Source: Haloarcula pelagica (GTDB taxonomy: Archaea; Halobacteriota; Halobacteria; Halobacteriales; Haloarculaceae). From it: a stretch of DNA of 64,000 bases. The notes under the pieces are model-generated. The model had not been told where the DNA came from and ran no database searches. It saw only the letters and a list, made by a program, of their open reading frames with translations. The position numbers and the translations under genes were made by a program. Numbering within the stretch: the first letter of the stretch is position 1; every line of letters begins with the position of its first letter. Positions 24,312-32,193 of this stretch are shown here, in pieces. The stretch spans positions 868,001 through 932,000 of the forward strand of contig NZ_CP126161.1 in NCBI RefSeq assembly GCF_030127105.1. The letters are read 5' to 3'.

Positions 24312-24472
24312 GACAGCCTTACGGCACGACGGACTCGTTCGGCCCTCCAGCCACGCTCGATCGAGACCCGGACTAGACACCGGGTTCCCGCACCGCCCGG
24401 CGACCGACCCGACCGGGTATCACGCCCGCCGGGCCGGGAAGGATTTTGCCGCCGGCGTCCGTACGACCGGCT

Positions 24473-25147
24473 ATGGTTCAGTCTCTCGGCGACGACGTGT
24501 GGTGGTACGATCTCACAGGCGTCAACGCTGCGCTCGTCGACGACGGCGGGACGCTGACGCTGATCGACACGGGGATGCCCTGGCACGGCGACCGACTGAT
24601 CGCGGGCCTGATCGAGGCCGGCTTCGAACGCCGGGATGTCGAACGCATCCTCCTGACCCACTACGACATGGACCACGTCGGCGGCCTGTCAGCGTTCGAG
24701 CGGACCGACGCCACGGTCTACGTGGGGGCGGCCGATGCGACCCTCGTCGCGGGCGACCGGTCGCCGCCGCTGGGCAACCACAAAGGCGCGTTCCAGCGGC
24801 TCTCCTCGGCGCTGGTCGACCCACCCGAACTCCCGATCGAACCGCTTTCGGACGGCGAGACCGTCGGGAGTTTCACGGCGTACCACACCCCCGGTCACAC
24901 GCCGGGTCACGTCAGCTACGTCAGCGAGTCGCTGTCGGCCGCGCTGCTCGGGGACGTTGTCCGCGAGAAAGGCGGACAGTTCCACCCGTCCCCGTGGTAC
25001 CTGAGCTACGACACCTGTGACGTTCGGCGGTCGATCACGTCGCTGGTCGAACGGGCACCGCCGTTCGAGATCGCGGTACCGGGCCACGGCACGCCCTTCG
25101 AGCGCGGCGGCTCGGACCGCCTGGCCGACCTGGCCGCGCGGCTATAG
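24473..25147 (+). CDS. metallo-beta-lactamase fold hydrolase
   Basis: This 224-residue protein has the MBL metal motif as THYDMDHVGG (HxxxDH form: His, Asp and His present, with the second His of HxHxDH replaced by Asp/Met), plus TPGHTPGHVSY and a late PGHGTPF that supplies further ligands. LIDTGMPWHGDRLIAGL is the usual N-terminal strand and helix. Family members hydrolyse thioesters, lactones or nucleic acids; the substrate is unknown. The missing His could change zinc occupancy. It overlaps the convergent DUF7126-like gene by 6 nt. Confidence 0.85.
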   Translation: MVQSLGDDVWWYDLTGVNAALVDDGGTLTLIDTGMPWHGDRLIAGLIEAGFERRDVERILLTHYDMDHVGGLSAFERTDATVYVGAADATLVAGDRSPPLGNHKGAFQRLSSALVDPPELPIEPLSDGETVGSFTAYHTPGHTPGHVSYVSESLSAALLGDVVREKGGQFHPSPWYLSYDTCDVRRSITSLVERAPPFEIAVPGHGTPFERGGSDRLADLAARL

Positions 25148-25453
25148 CTCCTCGGCGACCGCCTCGGGGGGAAGCAGGTTCGGATCGACCACGAGGTCGG
25201 CCTGCCGGCTGGCGAAATCGGGGAGCGATCCCTCGGCGTAGATGACCACGCGGACATCCGGGTTGAGGTCCTTCGCGACCGCGATCGAAGTCGCCTGGCG
25301 CATCTCCGTCAGCAGGTACACGTCGGCGTCGTGGATGCCGGCCTCCTCCAGTCCCGGCCGGTTCGCGATGTCGACCGCGCGAACGTCGGCCTCGATGTCG
25401 GCCAGCGCGGTACCCAGTCCGTGCTCGTCGGACCCGGCGAGAACGATGTTCAT
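25142..25453 (-). CDS. small Rossmann-like protein, DUF7126-like
   Basis: This 103-residue protein, MNIVLAGSDEHGLGTALADIE, has a receiver- or TrkA-N-like alternating beta/alpha pattern (DVYLLTEMRQATSIAVAKDLNP, VRVVIYAEGSLPDF). It lacks a clear nucleotide loop. I recall similar haloarchaeal proteins under DUF7126. The function is unknown. It is followed by the DUF5802-like gene upstream on the same strand (26 nt apart) and may be co-transcribed with it. Confidence 0.65.
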   Translation of the reverse strand: MNIVLAGSDEHGLGTALADIEADVRAVDIANRPGLEEAGIHDADVYLLTEMRQATSIAVAKDLNPDVRVVIYAEGSLPDFASRQADLVVDPNLLPPEAVAEEL

Positions 25454-25478
25454 ACGTTGAGGGGGGAGCTTCGAGGCG

Positions 25479-25853
25479 TTAATGTGTTCGGTTCCAGGAC
25501 GGACCGGCGTCGGGGGTGTCGCCGGCGACCGAGAGGAGTTGCTGTGCGTGGTCGGCCTTCGCCAGGAACACTTCGCGCAGGTCGGGCGGGTTCTCGAACC
25601 GCTGGTCGTCGAGTAGCCCGTGAGGGACCGCGAGTGTGTCGGCGGGGACGCCGTCGTCGCCGTGGACGGTGAAATGCTGCGAGCCGAGTTTCATCACCAG
25701 TGGGAGGTCTGTGCGTTCGACTCCCTCGCCGGTGGCGTACAGCTGTCGGTTGACTCGCTCGTGTTGGTCGCGACACATCCGTGCGGCCGCGTCGTCGTGT
25801 GGCTCGACGTACAGTCGGCCGAGATAGTATCCGCGGGAGAACTGTTCGAACAT
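25479..25853 (-). CDS. DUF5802-like haloarchaeal protein
   Basis: This 124-residue protein begins MFEQFSRGYYLGRLYVEPHD and has a conserved block TGEGVERTDLPLVMKLG followed by HFTVHGDDGVPADTLAVP. The pattern fits the haloarchaeal DUF5802 family, which has no known role. It is soluble and likely cytoplasmic. ATG 25853 was preferred over an upstream in-frame ATG because the family begins at MFEQFSRGYY. Confidence 0.75.
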   Translation of the reverse strand: MFEQFSRGYYLGRLYVEPHDDAAARMCRDQHERVNRQLYATGEGVERTDLPLVMKLGSQHFTVHGDDGVPADTLAVPHGLLDDQRFENPPDLREVFLAKADHAQQLLSVAGDTPDAGPSWNRTH

Positions 25854-25968
25854 CGGTACGGATGCATGTGTGTCATCGACACGCATAAACACTGGCCCAC
25901 AGGCTTTTGTCGTCGGGCAATCCGACCGACTCCGACAGGGCTTTCTCCCCGCGGGGTCCCGGTCCGGT

Positions 25969-26625
25969 ATGGACGGCGAGCGAGCGACCAGCGCCGGCGG
26001 CCGGCTGCTTCCACGTCGATACGCGCGCTACTATCTGGAGAACACGCCGAGTCTGATCTGGTTGCTGCTCGTCAACGTCGTCGCGATGCTGGTCGGAGTC
26101 CGGTACTACGTCGAGACGATGCCGGAGGTCTCGACGTTCCTCTGGCCGCTGTACGCCGATTCGCCCGCCGCACTGTTTCTCATGACGCTCTCGCTGGCGA
26201 CGCTTCTCCCCTTCCTGGGCCGGTCTTTGGACGAGGTGCCGCTGAGCCGCCCGCTGGCGTATCTCCACACGATCGCGCTGGTCTGGCTGCTCAAGATGGG
26301 GCTGTGGACCGTCGTCGCGCTCAACCTGGGGTTCGACGCCTACTTCCCGGCGCCGTGGGCGTACTTCGGGATCATCGTCACGCACCTGGGGTTCGTCGCC
26401 GAGGGGTTGCTGGTGCCCCACTACGCCCGGACGACCCGCGGCGCGCTCCTGACGGCGCTGGCGCTCGCGCTCGCCAACGACGTGCTCGACTACGGCTTTG
26501 GCTACTACCCACCGCTTCGCTACGACCCCGGCATCGGGCTCACGGCGGCGACGGTCGCGCTCTCGATCGCCGCCGTCGCGGTCGCAGCATGGCTGCTCCC
26601 GAGACGGAGCGAGACGAGGGAATAA
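25969..26625 (+). CDS. DUF1405 family membrane protein
   Basis: This 218-residue integral membrane protein has about six TM helices (LIWLLLVNVVAMLVGVRYYV, ALFLMTLSLATLLPFLG, and a C-terminal LTAATVALSIAAVAVAAWLL). Conserved-looking polar residues sit within helices (LKMGLWTVVALN, VTHLGFVAEGLLVPHY, ALANDVLDYGFGYYPPLRY). It matches DUF1405, found in haloarchaea and Bacillus, function unknown. It stands alone with the DUF5802 gene divergent upstream. Confidence 0.8.
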   Translation: MDGERATSAGGRLLPRRYARYYLENTPSLIWLLLVNVVAMLVGVRYYVETMPEVSTFLWPLYADSPAALFLMTLSLATLLPFLGRSLDEVPLSRPLAYLHTIALVWLLKMGLWTVVALNLGFDAYFPAPWAYFGIIVTHLGFVAEGLLVPHYARTTRGALLTALALALANDVLDYGFGYYPPLRYDPGIGLTAATVALSIAAVAVAAWLLPRRSETRE

Positions 26626-26720
26626 ACGCTATTGGACGGTCTGTCGTTGTTTTCGCCGTCGGTAAACGGTACGAACGAAGGCCCCTATTTTTACGCCCGT
26701 GTAGCCAAAGCCGTAGGTAG

Positions 26721-28379
26721 ATGCGCCACCGCCACCTCGTGTTGGTTACGTTGGTTACCGTCCTCGCGCTGGCACTCGGTGTTCCGACAGTCGCCGCACA
26801 GGACACCGTGGCGGGTCCCGCCGCCGAGAGCGGCGTCGCGGTCGATCAGGTGAACGCGACCGACAACGGAACGACGGTCGGGACACAGCTGACGGCCTTC
26901 CTGCAGGCCAGTTCGGCAGCGACCGAGGACGCCGTCGAGTCGGGGATGTGGCGTGCCGGCTACGAGCAGGCCAGCGACGAGGAGCGGCCGGACCTCGTCA
27001 AGAACCGGACGGGAAGGCTCGAACGGCGGCTCGAACGGTTACGGGACCGAAACGAGTCGCTACAGGCCAAATACGAGAACGGGACGCTCCCGGAGCAGGC
27101 TTACGTCGCACAGCAGAGCCGGCTGGCCGCCCGGATCTCTGCCCTGAAGACGGCCGTCAACGAGACTGACACGGCCGCGACGGAGACGGGCGTCGACGAC
27201 ACCCAACTCGAACGGCTCAAGCAGAACGCGAGCAACCTCACGGGTCCGAACGTGTCAGAGATCGCTCGCGGGATCGCCGGACCGCCCGAACGGGCCGGGC
27301 CACCGAACGAGAGCGAGCGTGGACCGCCCGACAGCGCCGGCCCGTCGGAGAGCAACGACTCCAGCCAGGGACCGCCGGACAACGCCGGACCGCCCCAGGA
27401 CAGCGAATCAGATACGGGGCCGCCCGGCGACACCGGACCACCGGACGATTCCGGACCACCGGACGATTCCGGGCCACCCGACGATTCCGGGCCACCCGAC
27501 GATTCCGGGCCACCCGACGATAACGAATCAGATACGGGACCGCCCGACGATACCGGGCCTCCTGACGACAATGAGTCCGACACGGGACCGCCCGACGATG
27601 CTGGACCACCTGACGATAACGAATCAGATACGGGACCGCCCGACGATACCGGGCCTCCTGACGACAATGAGTCCGACACGGGGCCGCCCGATGACACCGG
27701 ACCACCGGACGATGCTGGGCCTCCTGACGATAACGAATCCGAGACGGGGCCGCCCGACGACAACAAATCGGATACCGGACCACCAGATGATACCGGGCCG
27801 CCAGATGAAGGCGGCCCGCCTGACGACGACGAGAGTGAGGGAGGACCACCTGAGGAGGAACCCGGGAACGACGGCCCGCCTGACAACGGAGACGGGCCGC
27901 CCGACGCCGGCGATGGTTCACCCGGTAACGGTGGGGGGCCACCCGCGAACGGTGACGACGGAACCAATGGATCACCCAGCGACGGTGGGGCACCACCCGC
28001 GAACGGTGACGACGGAACCAATGGATCACCCAGCGACGGTGGGGCACCACCAAACGACGGTGGCGGTCCGCCCGATTCCGGTGACTCGCCGAGCGACGGC
28101 GGCGGGCCGCCTGCGGACGGCGACACCGGGAACGGCGGCCCGCCCGAGGACAGTGACGGCGGCCAACCGAACGAGGGGAGTGAGTCACCCGGCAGCGGCC
28201 CGCCCGAGGACGGGGACACCGGGAACGAGGGGCCAGCAGAGGACGGCGGTGGACCGCCGGACAACGGCGGCAGCGGTGGCCCGCCCGATAACGGCGGCAA
28301 CGGCGGCAACGGCGGCAGCGGTGGCCCACCCGATAACGGCGGCAACGGCGGAAACGGCGGCAGCGGCGGCCCGCCCTGA
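26721..28379 (+). CDS. secreted Pro-Pro-Asp repeat protein
   Basis: This is a 552-residue protein. It has a signal peptide (MRHRHLVLVTLVTVLALALG, cleavage near AAQ) and a helical domain of about 160 residues with coiled-coil character (RTGRLERRLERLRDRNESLQ; possibly DUF7096-like). About 365 residues of GPPDD-type repeats follow. The units are GPPDDSGPPDD, GPPDDNESDT and later GGPPDNGGSGG. The repeat tail has no TM segment or archaeosortase-type C terminus, ending GGSGGPP. A surface or matrix role with an extended polyproline rod is plausible. The helical domain has N-x-S/T sequons. The gene stands alone before the ArsR-like regulator. Confidence 0.8.
   Translation: MRHRHLVLVTLVTVLALALGVPTVAAQDTVAGPAAESGVAVDQVNATDNGTTVGTQLTAFLQASSAATEDAVESGMWRAGYEQASDEERPDLVKNRTGRLERRLERLRDRNESLQAKYENGTLPEQAYVAQQSRLAARISALKTAVNETDTAATETGVDDTQLERLKQNASNLTGPNVSEIARGIAGPPERAGPPNESERGPPDSAGPSESNDSSQGPPDNAGPPQDSESDTGPPGDTGPPDDSGPPDDSGPPDDSGPPDDSGPPDDNESDTGPPDDTGPPDDNESDTGPPDDAGPPDDNESDTGPPDDTGPPDDNESDTGPPDDTGPPDDAGPPDDNESETGPPDDNKSDTGPPDDTGPPDEGGPPDDDESEGGPPEEEPGNDGPPDNGDGPPDAGDGSPGNGGGPPANGDDGTNGSPSDGGAPPANGDDGTNGSPSDGGAPPNDGGGPPDSGDSPSDGGGPPADGDTGNGGPPEDSDGGQPNEGSESPGSGPPEDGDTGNEGPAEDGGGPPDNGGSGGPPDNGGNGGNGGSGGPPDNGGNGGNGGSGGPP
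27280..28376 (+). repeat. in-frame GPPDD-type tandem repeat tract
   Basis: This is a tandem repeat inside the surface-protein gene. Units of 12-15 bp (such as CCACCGGACGATTCCGGA) and longer blocks coding GPPDDNESDTGPPDD recur. A roughly 57-bp block near 27950-28040 (coding NGDDGTNGSPSDGG) is repeated almost exactly. Such tracts vary in length by recombination or slippage. Confidence 0.75.
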
Positions 28380-28431
28380 CTCCGGCCGGAGGAGTCACCC
28401 TTTTCTACACCGACCCGCTACCCTCGGGTGA

Positions 28432-29079
28432 ATGGACTCCGCCGAGTTGCTCGATCTCCTCGGGAACGCCAACCGTCGGCGTATCCTCCGACTGCTCGCG
28501 CACAAACCCTGTTACATCACGGAGATCAGCGAGTATCTCGGCGTCAGCCCCAAGGCGGTTATCGACCACCTCCAGAAGCTAGAGGACGCCGGGCTGGTCA
28601 CCTCACGGACCGACGACAAGCGGCGGAAGTACTTCTCCATCTCGCGGAACCTCCGGCTGGAAGTCCGGGTCTCGCCCTACGAGTTCGGGACCAAGAGCGC
28701 CTATCCCACGAACCCCGGTTTCGACATGTCCCGGTGTCGCCACATCAGCATCGACATCGGCGACGGCGGCGAGGAGACGCTCGGCGACCTCGCGAGCGAA
28801 CTCGAACGGCTCGAACAGCTGGAAAACGAGCTGTCGCTGGCCCAGCGGTGGGTCCAGGGCCGCGCGACGGAGGTCCGGGACCGGATCGACGAGGCCGTCG
28901 AGGACGGCGACGGCCGCCTCTACGCCGAACTCGTGAGCGCGCTGGCCTCGGGCATCTCCGGCGTCCCGGCGCTGGCCCGCGAGGTCGAGGCGCCGCCGGA
29001 ACTGATCGAGGAGGCACTCGACCGGCTCGCGGCACAGAACGTCGTCGAAGAGACCGAGGACGGCTGGCAGTTACGATAG
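28432..29079 (+). CDS. ArsR-type winged-helix transcriptional regulator
   Basis: This 215-residue protein has an N-terminal wHTH of ArsR/SmtB type (LLDLLGNANRRRILRLLAHKPCYITEISEYLGVSPKAVIDHL, wing TSRTDDKRRKYFSI). A conserved haloarchaeal middle follows (LRLEVRVSPYEFGTKSAYP), then a C-terminal helical region (LERLEQLENELSLAQRW) and a second HTH-like end (ELIEEALDRLAAQNVVEET). No metal-binding Cys pair is seen. Regulators of this kind are widespread and conserved in haloarchaea, target unknown. It overlaps the convergent membrane gene by 9 nt. Confidence 0.88.
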   Translation: MDSAELLDLLGNANRRRILRLLAHKPCYITEISEYLGVSPKAVIDHLQKLEDAGLVTSRTDDKRRKYFSISRNLRLEVRVSPYEFGTKSAYPTNPGFDMSRCRHISIDIGDGGEETLGDLASELERLEQLENELSLAQRWVQGRATEVRDRIDEAVEDGDGRLYAELVSALASGISGVPALAREVEAPPELIEEALDRLAAQNVVEETEDGWQLR

Positions 29080-29568
29080 ATCCGCCGTGAGCCCCGAACG
29101 CAGGTCCCGCCCGAAGTAGTGTGCCACGAGCGACGCGACCAGGCCCAGCGCCGCCGCGACGAGAAAGAGCCGGCCCGCACCGACGTTCCCGCCGGCGACC
29201 CCCCGGAGCGCGAGCTGTGAGAACACCGAGAGCACGGTGCCGACGCCGGCGACGAGCCCGCCGGCCAGCCCGGTCTCGACGTAGCGACGCTCGCTGGTGA
29301 GCAGGCCGTAGACGAACGCGCCGGCGGGGATGCCAAGCAGTGCGGTGAACGGGATGACGGGGACGAGACTGCCGGCGACCATCCCGCCGCCGGTCGCCGC
29401 GAACGCGAACAGGAGCGCCCGCGCGGAGAAGTAGCTCCCGCTCGACTCCGCCTCCTCGGCGGGCTGGCGCTCGGTCGCGGTCCCCCCGAGGCCACCGATG
29501 TCGACGCCCGTGTCGGCGTCGGTCGTGGTGTCTGCCTCGCGGGTCCGCTCCTCGGTTCGCTCGGACAT
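29071..29568 (-). CDS. DUF456-like small membrane protein
   Basis: This 165-residue protein has a disordered acidic N terminus (SERTEERTREADTTTDADTG), then four TM helices (ALLFAFAATGGGMVAGSLV, TALLGIPAGAFVYGLL, TGLAGGLVAGVGTVLSVF, FLVAAALGLVASLVAHYFG). Gly-rich helices suggest close packing, as in DUF456-type proteins. Function unknown. Start ATG 29568 was chosen over a 9-codon-longer frame. Confidence 0.7.
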   Translation of the reverse strand: MSERTEERTREADTTTDADTGVDIGGLGGTATERQPAEEAESSGSYFSARALLFAFAATGGGMVAGSLVPVIPFTALLGIPAGAFVYGLLTSERRYVETGLAGGLVAGVGTVLSVFSQLALRGVAGGNVGAGRLFLVAAALGLVASLVAHYFGRDLRSGLTADLS

Positions 29569-29669
29569 ACGTACGGATGGCACGCCGAAGGGCATGGACC
29601 TTTCGGGAACGTGTCAGCTTCGGCCCGCGAACGGATGGGTTCAAGTCCCGCCGGGCGGAACGGGCGCTC

Positions 29670-30917
29670 ATGAACGCAGGCGACCGCGTCCGCGTCGACC
29701 GCGCGGACCAGACCTACGAGGGGGTCTTGCTCCCGTCGAGCACCCCCGATCACCTGGCGATCAAGCTCGACGGCGGCTACAACGTCGGCGTCGACCGTGC
29801 CGACGCCGATGTCGAAGTGCTCGAATCCGATGTCTACGATGTCGAGAGCGCACAGGACGAACAGGGCCAGTCCCGGATCGAGTTCGACGACGACCTGCCG
29901 ACGGTGTCGCTGATCTCGACGGGCGGTACCATCGCCTCGACCGTCGACTACCGTACCGGTGCAGTCACGGCACAGTTCGACGCCGAAGATGTCCTCCGGG
30001 CGGTGCCGGACCTGGCGGGAATAGCCAACTATCGCGGCCGGGTCGTCGCCAACATCCTCTCGGAGAACATGACCCCCGCAGTCTGGCAGGACCTCGTCCG
30101 CGCAATCCACGAGGAGATCGAAGCCGGCGCGGACGGCGTCGTCGTCATGCACGGCACCGACACGATGCAGTTCACCGCCGCCGCGATCGCGTTCATGCTG
30201 GATACGCCGGTTCCGATCGTGTTCACGGGGAGCCAACGCTCGGCGGACCGGCCCTCCTCGGACAACGTGATGAACGCGGTCTGTTCGGTCGAGGCGGCGA
30301 CGAGCGACTGCGCGGAGGTGCTTGTCTGCATGCACGCCGACGAGTCCGACGACCGGTGTGCGCTCCACCGCGGGACCCGCGTCCGGAAGAACCACACCTC
30401 CCGGCGTGACGCCTTCGAGACGGTCGGTGCCAGACCGCTCGGCGAGGTCGACTACGACACCGACGGCGACAACGAGGTCAGCTTCCGCCGGGCGTACGCC
30501 GAGCGCGGCGAGACCGACCTGGCGCTGGCCGACGACATCGAGACCGACGTGGACCTCGTGAAGTTCACGCCGGGGATGGACGCGAGTCTGCTCGAAGCGG
30601 CCGCCGAGGACAGCGCCGGAATCGTCATCGAGGGGACCGGCCTGGGCCACGTCAACACCGACTGGATCGACGCCATCGAGGCGCTGGACGTGCCGGTCGT
30701 GATGACGAGCCAGTGTCTCGAAGGCCGCGTCTGTGACCGCGTCTACGACACCGGCCGGGACCTCCTAGAGGCCGGCGTCGTCGAAGGCGAGGATATGCTC
30801 CCCGGCACCGCGAAGGTCAAGCTGATGTGGACGCTCGCGAACACCGAGGATGTCGAGGACGCGATGGGCGAGTCCCTCGCCGGCGAGATACAGGACCGCT
30901 CGACGCCCTGGTTGTAG
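29670..30917 (+). CDS. gatD: glutamyl-tRNA(Gln) amidotransferase subunit D
   Basis: This 415-residue protein is the archaea-specific GatD, an asparaginase-type glutaminase that supplies ammonia to GatE to turn Glu-tRNA(Gln) into Gln-tRNA(Gln). It has an N-terminal SH3-like domain (GDRVRVDRADQTYEGVLLPS) and then the asparaginase fold with the two catalytic Thr regions, ISTGGTIAST and MHGTDTMQF, followed by SQRSADRPSSDN. The C-terminal MTSQCLEGRV is typical. gatE is not in the window, so the complex is encoded at two loci here. A TTCAAG box (29640-29645) at leaderless distance supports ATG 29670. Confidence 0.95.
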   Translation: MNAGDRVRVDRADQTYEGVLLPSSTPDHLAIKLDGGYNVGVDRADADVEVLESDVYDVESAQDEQGQSRIEFDDDLPTVSLISTGGTIASTVDYRTGAVTAQFDAEDVLRAVPDLAGIANYRGRVVANILSENMTPAVWQDLVRAIHEEIEAGADGVVVMHGTDTMQFTAAAIAFMLDTPVPIVFTGSQRSADRPSSDNVMNAVCSVEAATSDCAEVLVCMHADESDDRCALHRGTRVRKNHTSRRDAFETVGARPLGEVDYDTDGDNEVSFRRAYAERGETDLALADDIETDVDLVKFTPGMDASLLEAAAEDSAGIVIEGTGLGHVNTDWIDAIEALDVPVVMTSQCLEGRVCDRVYDTGRDLLEAGVVEGEDMLPGTAKVKLMWTLANTEDVEDAMGESLAGEIQDRSTPWL

Positions 30918-30986
30918 CCTCGGATCGGTCGCGCACACTGGATCTCCCGCCACAGTTTCAAGACGGCGGCCGCCGCCAGTACCCGT

Positions 30987-31880
30987 ATGTCAGCCAGCGT
31001 CCGCCAGGCGCGCGAAGAGGACTACGAGGACGTGGTGTCGGTCGTCGACGGCGTCTGGGACGACCGCGAGACGGCCGACTACGTCCCGGACGTGTTCCGC
31101 GAGTGGGTCGCCACCGACGGCCCGAGCCAGCGGACGGTCGTCGTCGAGGTCGACGGGACCGTCGTCGGCCTCTGTCAGGCCGTGCTTCTCACCGACTACG
31201 ATGCCTACGTCCAGGGAATCCGGGTCGATCCGGCCCACCGCGGCGCCGGCCACGGACTGTCGATGCTGGGACGCCTCTTCGAGTGGGCCAGCGACCGCGG
31301 CGCGATCGTCGCCCGCGGGATGGTGTTCTCCTGGAACGACGCCGGCCTCGGCCAGGCCGTCGCGGCCGGCCTGGAGCCCGAGAGCGCCTTCCGCTGGGCG
31401 CGGCCGACACCGACCGAGGTCGAGCCGTCCGTGTCGGTCGAACACGATCCGGCAGCGGCCTGGAGCTACTGGACCCGCAGCGACGGCCGGACGGCCCTCT
31501 CCGGGGTCACGCTCGACACCGACCGGTCCTGGGCCGTCGCCGAGTTGACCCGCGAGCGGGTCGAGCGTCTGGCCGACGAGCAGGCCGTCTTCGCGGTGAT
31601 GGGCGACGGCACCCGCGGGATGGCCTGCCGTGTGCGGACGACAGCGGACGCCGGAAGCGACGGGACGCTGGCCGAGTACGCCGTCGGAACGTGGGCGGAC
31701 ACCGACGCGGCCGACGCGCTGTTCGACGCGATCAGGGCCGACGCGGCCGAACTGGGTGTCGACGGCACCCGCGTGTTCATTCCGGAGACGCCGCGTCACG
31801 TCGCCGAGGCGGCCTACGTCAGAGCGAACACGAGCGACTGGCCGACGTTCGTCCTCTCTGCGGACCTCACCGGGACCTAG
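30987..31880 (+). CDS. GNAT family acetyltransferase with a C-terminal extension
   Basis: This 297-residue protein's first 150 residues form a GNAT domain (SVRQAREEDYEDVVSVV, GIRVDPAHRGAGHGLSMLG with the acetyl-CoA loop R-G-A-G, ARGMVFSWNDAG). The second half (WTRSDGRTALSGV, then VFAVMGDGTRGMACRVRT) looks like a degenerate second GNAT half, as in tandem-GNAT proteins. The substrate is unknown. A TTTCAAGACGG box about 30 nt upstream gives a leaderless start. It overlaps the convergent SAMP1 gene by 4 nt. Confidence 0.85.
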   Translation: MSASVRQAREEDYEDVVSVVDGVWDDRETADYVPDVFREWVATDGPSQRTVVVEVDGTVVGLCQAVLLTDYDAYVQGIRVDPAHRGAGHGLSMLGRLFEWASDRGAIVARGMVFSWNDAGLGQAVAAGLEPESAFRWARPTPTEVEPSVSVEHDPAAAWSYWTRSDGRTALSGVTLDTDRSWAVAELTRERVERLADEQAVFAVMGDGTRGMACRVRTTADAGSDGTLAEYAVGTWADTDAADALFDAIRADAAELGVDGTRVFIPETPRHVAEAAYVRANTSDWPTFVLSADLTGT

Positions 31881-32152
31881 CCGCCACTGACCGGCGGGAA
31901 CAGCGCCAGTTCCGTGTCCTCGTCGACGATCGTGTCCAGCCCGTCGCCACCGCTGAACGGGTCCTCACCGTCGACGAGCAGCCGGACGTGGTCGACCAGT
32001 TCGCCGTCGTCGGACACCTCCTCGGCGAGTGCCGGGTACTCCTCGCGCAGTGCGTCGAGGGCGGCACCGACCGTTGGCTCGCCGTCGACCTCGACGGTGA
32101 CGGTGTCGCCGTCGGCGGCTTCCCGAAGGTGTGCGAACAGTTTCCACTCCAT
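31877..32152 (-). CDS. samp1: ubiquitin-like small archaeal modifier protein SAMP1 / MoaD family
   Basis: This 91-residue beta-grasp protein begins MEWKLFAHLREAADGDTVTV and ends LALFPPVSGG, with the diglycine tail needed for adenylation by the E1-like UbaA. It closely follows the Haloferax SAMP1 pattern. SAMP1 is conjugated to proteins and also donates sulfur for molybdopterin synthesis. No E1 or MoaE gene is nearby, and the gene is a single transcription unit. The acidic loop (SDDGELVDHVRLLVDGED) is typical of the haloarchaeal form. Confidence 0.93.
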   Translation of the reverse strand: MEWKLFAHLREAADGDTVTVEVDGEPTVGAALDALREEYPALAEEVSDDGELVDHVRLLVDGEDPFSGGDGLDTIVDEDTELALFPPVSGG

Positions 32153-32193
32153 ACGCGAAGGGGATAGCCCGGAGACAAAGAGGGTTCCGAACG

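Noticed and set aside
27280..28376. CRISPR-like array
   Set aside because: The repeats are contiguous, variable in unit length, coding in frame and without unique spacers, so they are protein repeats.
27101..28398. Two long minus-strand open frames under the Pro-Pro-Asp repeat gene
   Set aside because: Repeats of GC-rich 3-base periodicity keep all frames open; neither has a start context or family resemblance.
29630..29655. T-loop-like GGGTTCAAGTCCC upstream of gatD, as if a tRNA 3' end
   Set aside because: No acceptor, D or anticodon arm precedes it, and TTCAAG fits the TATA-like box of gatD at leaderless spacing.
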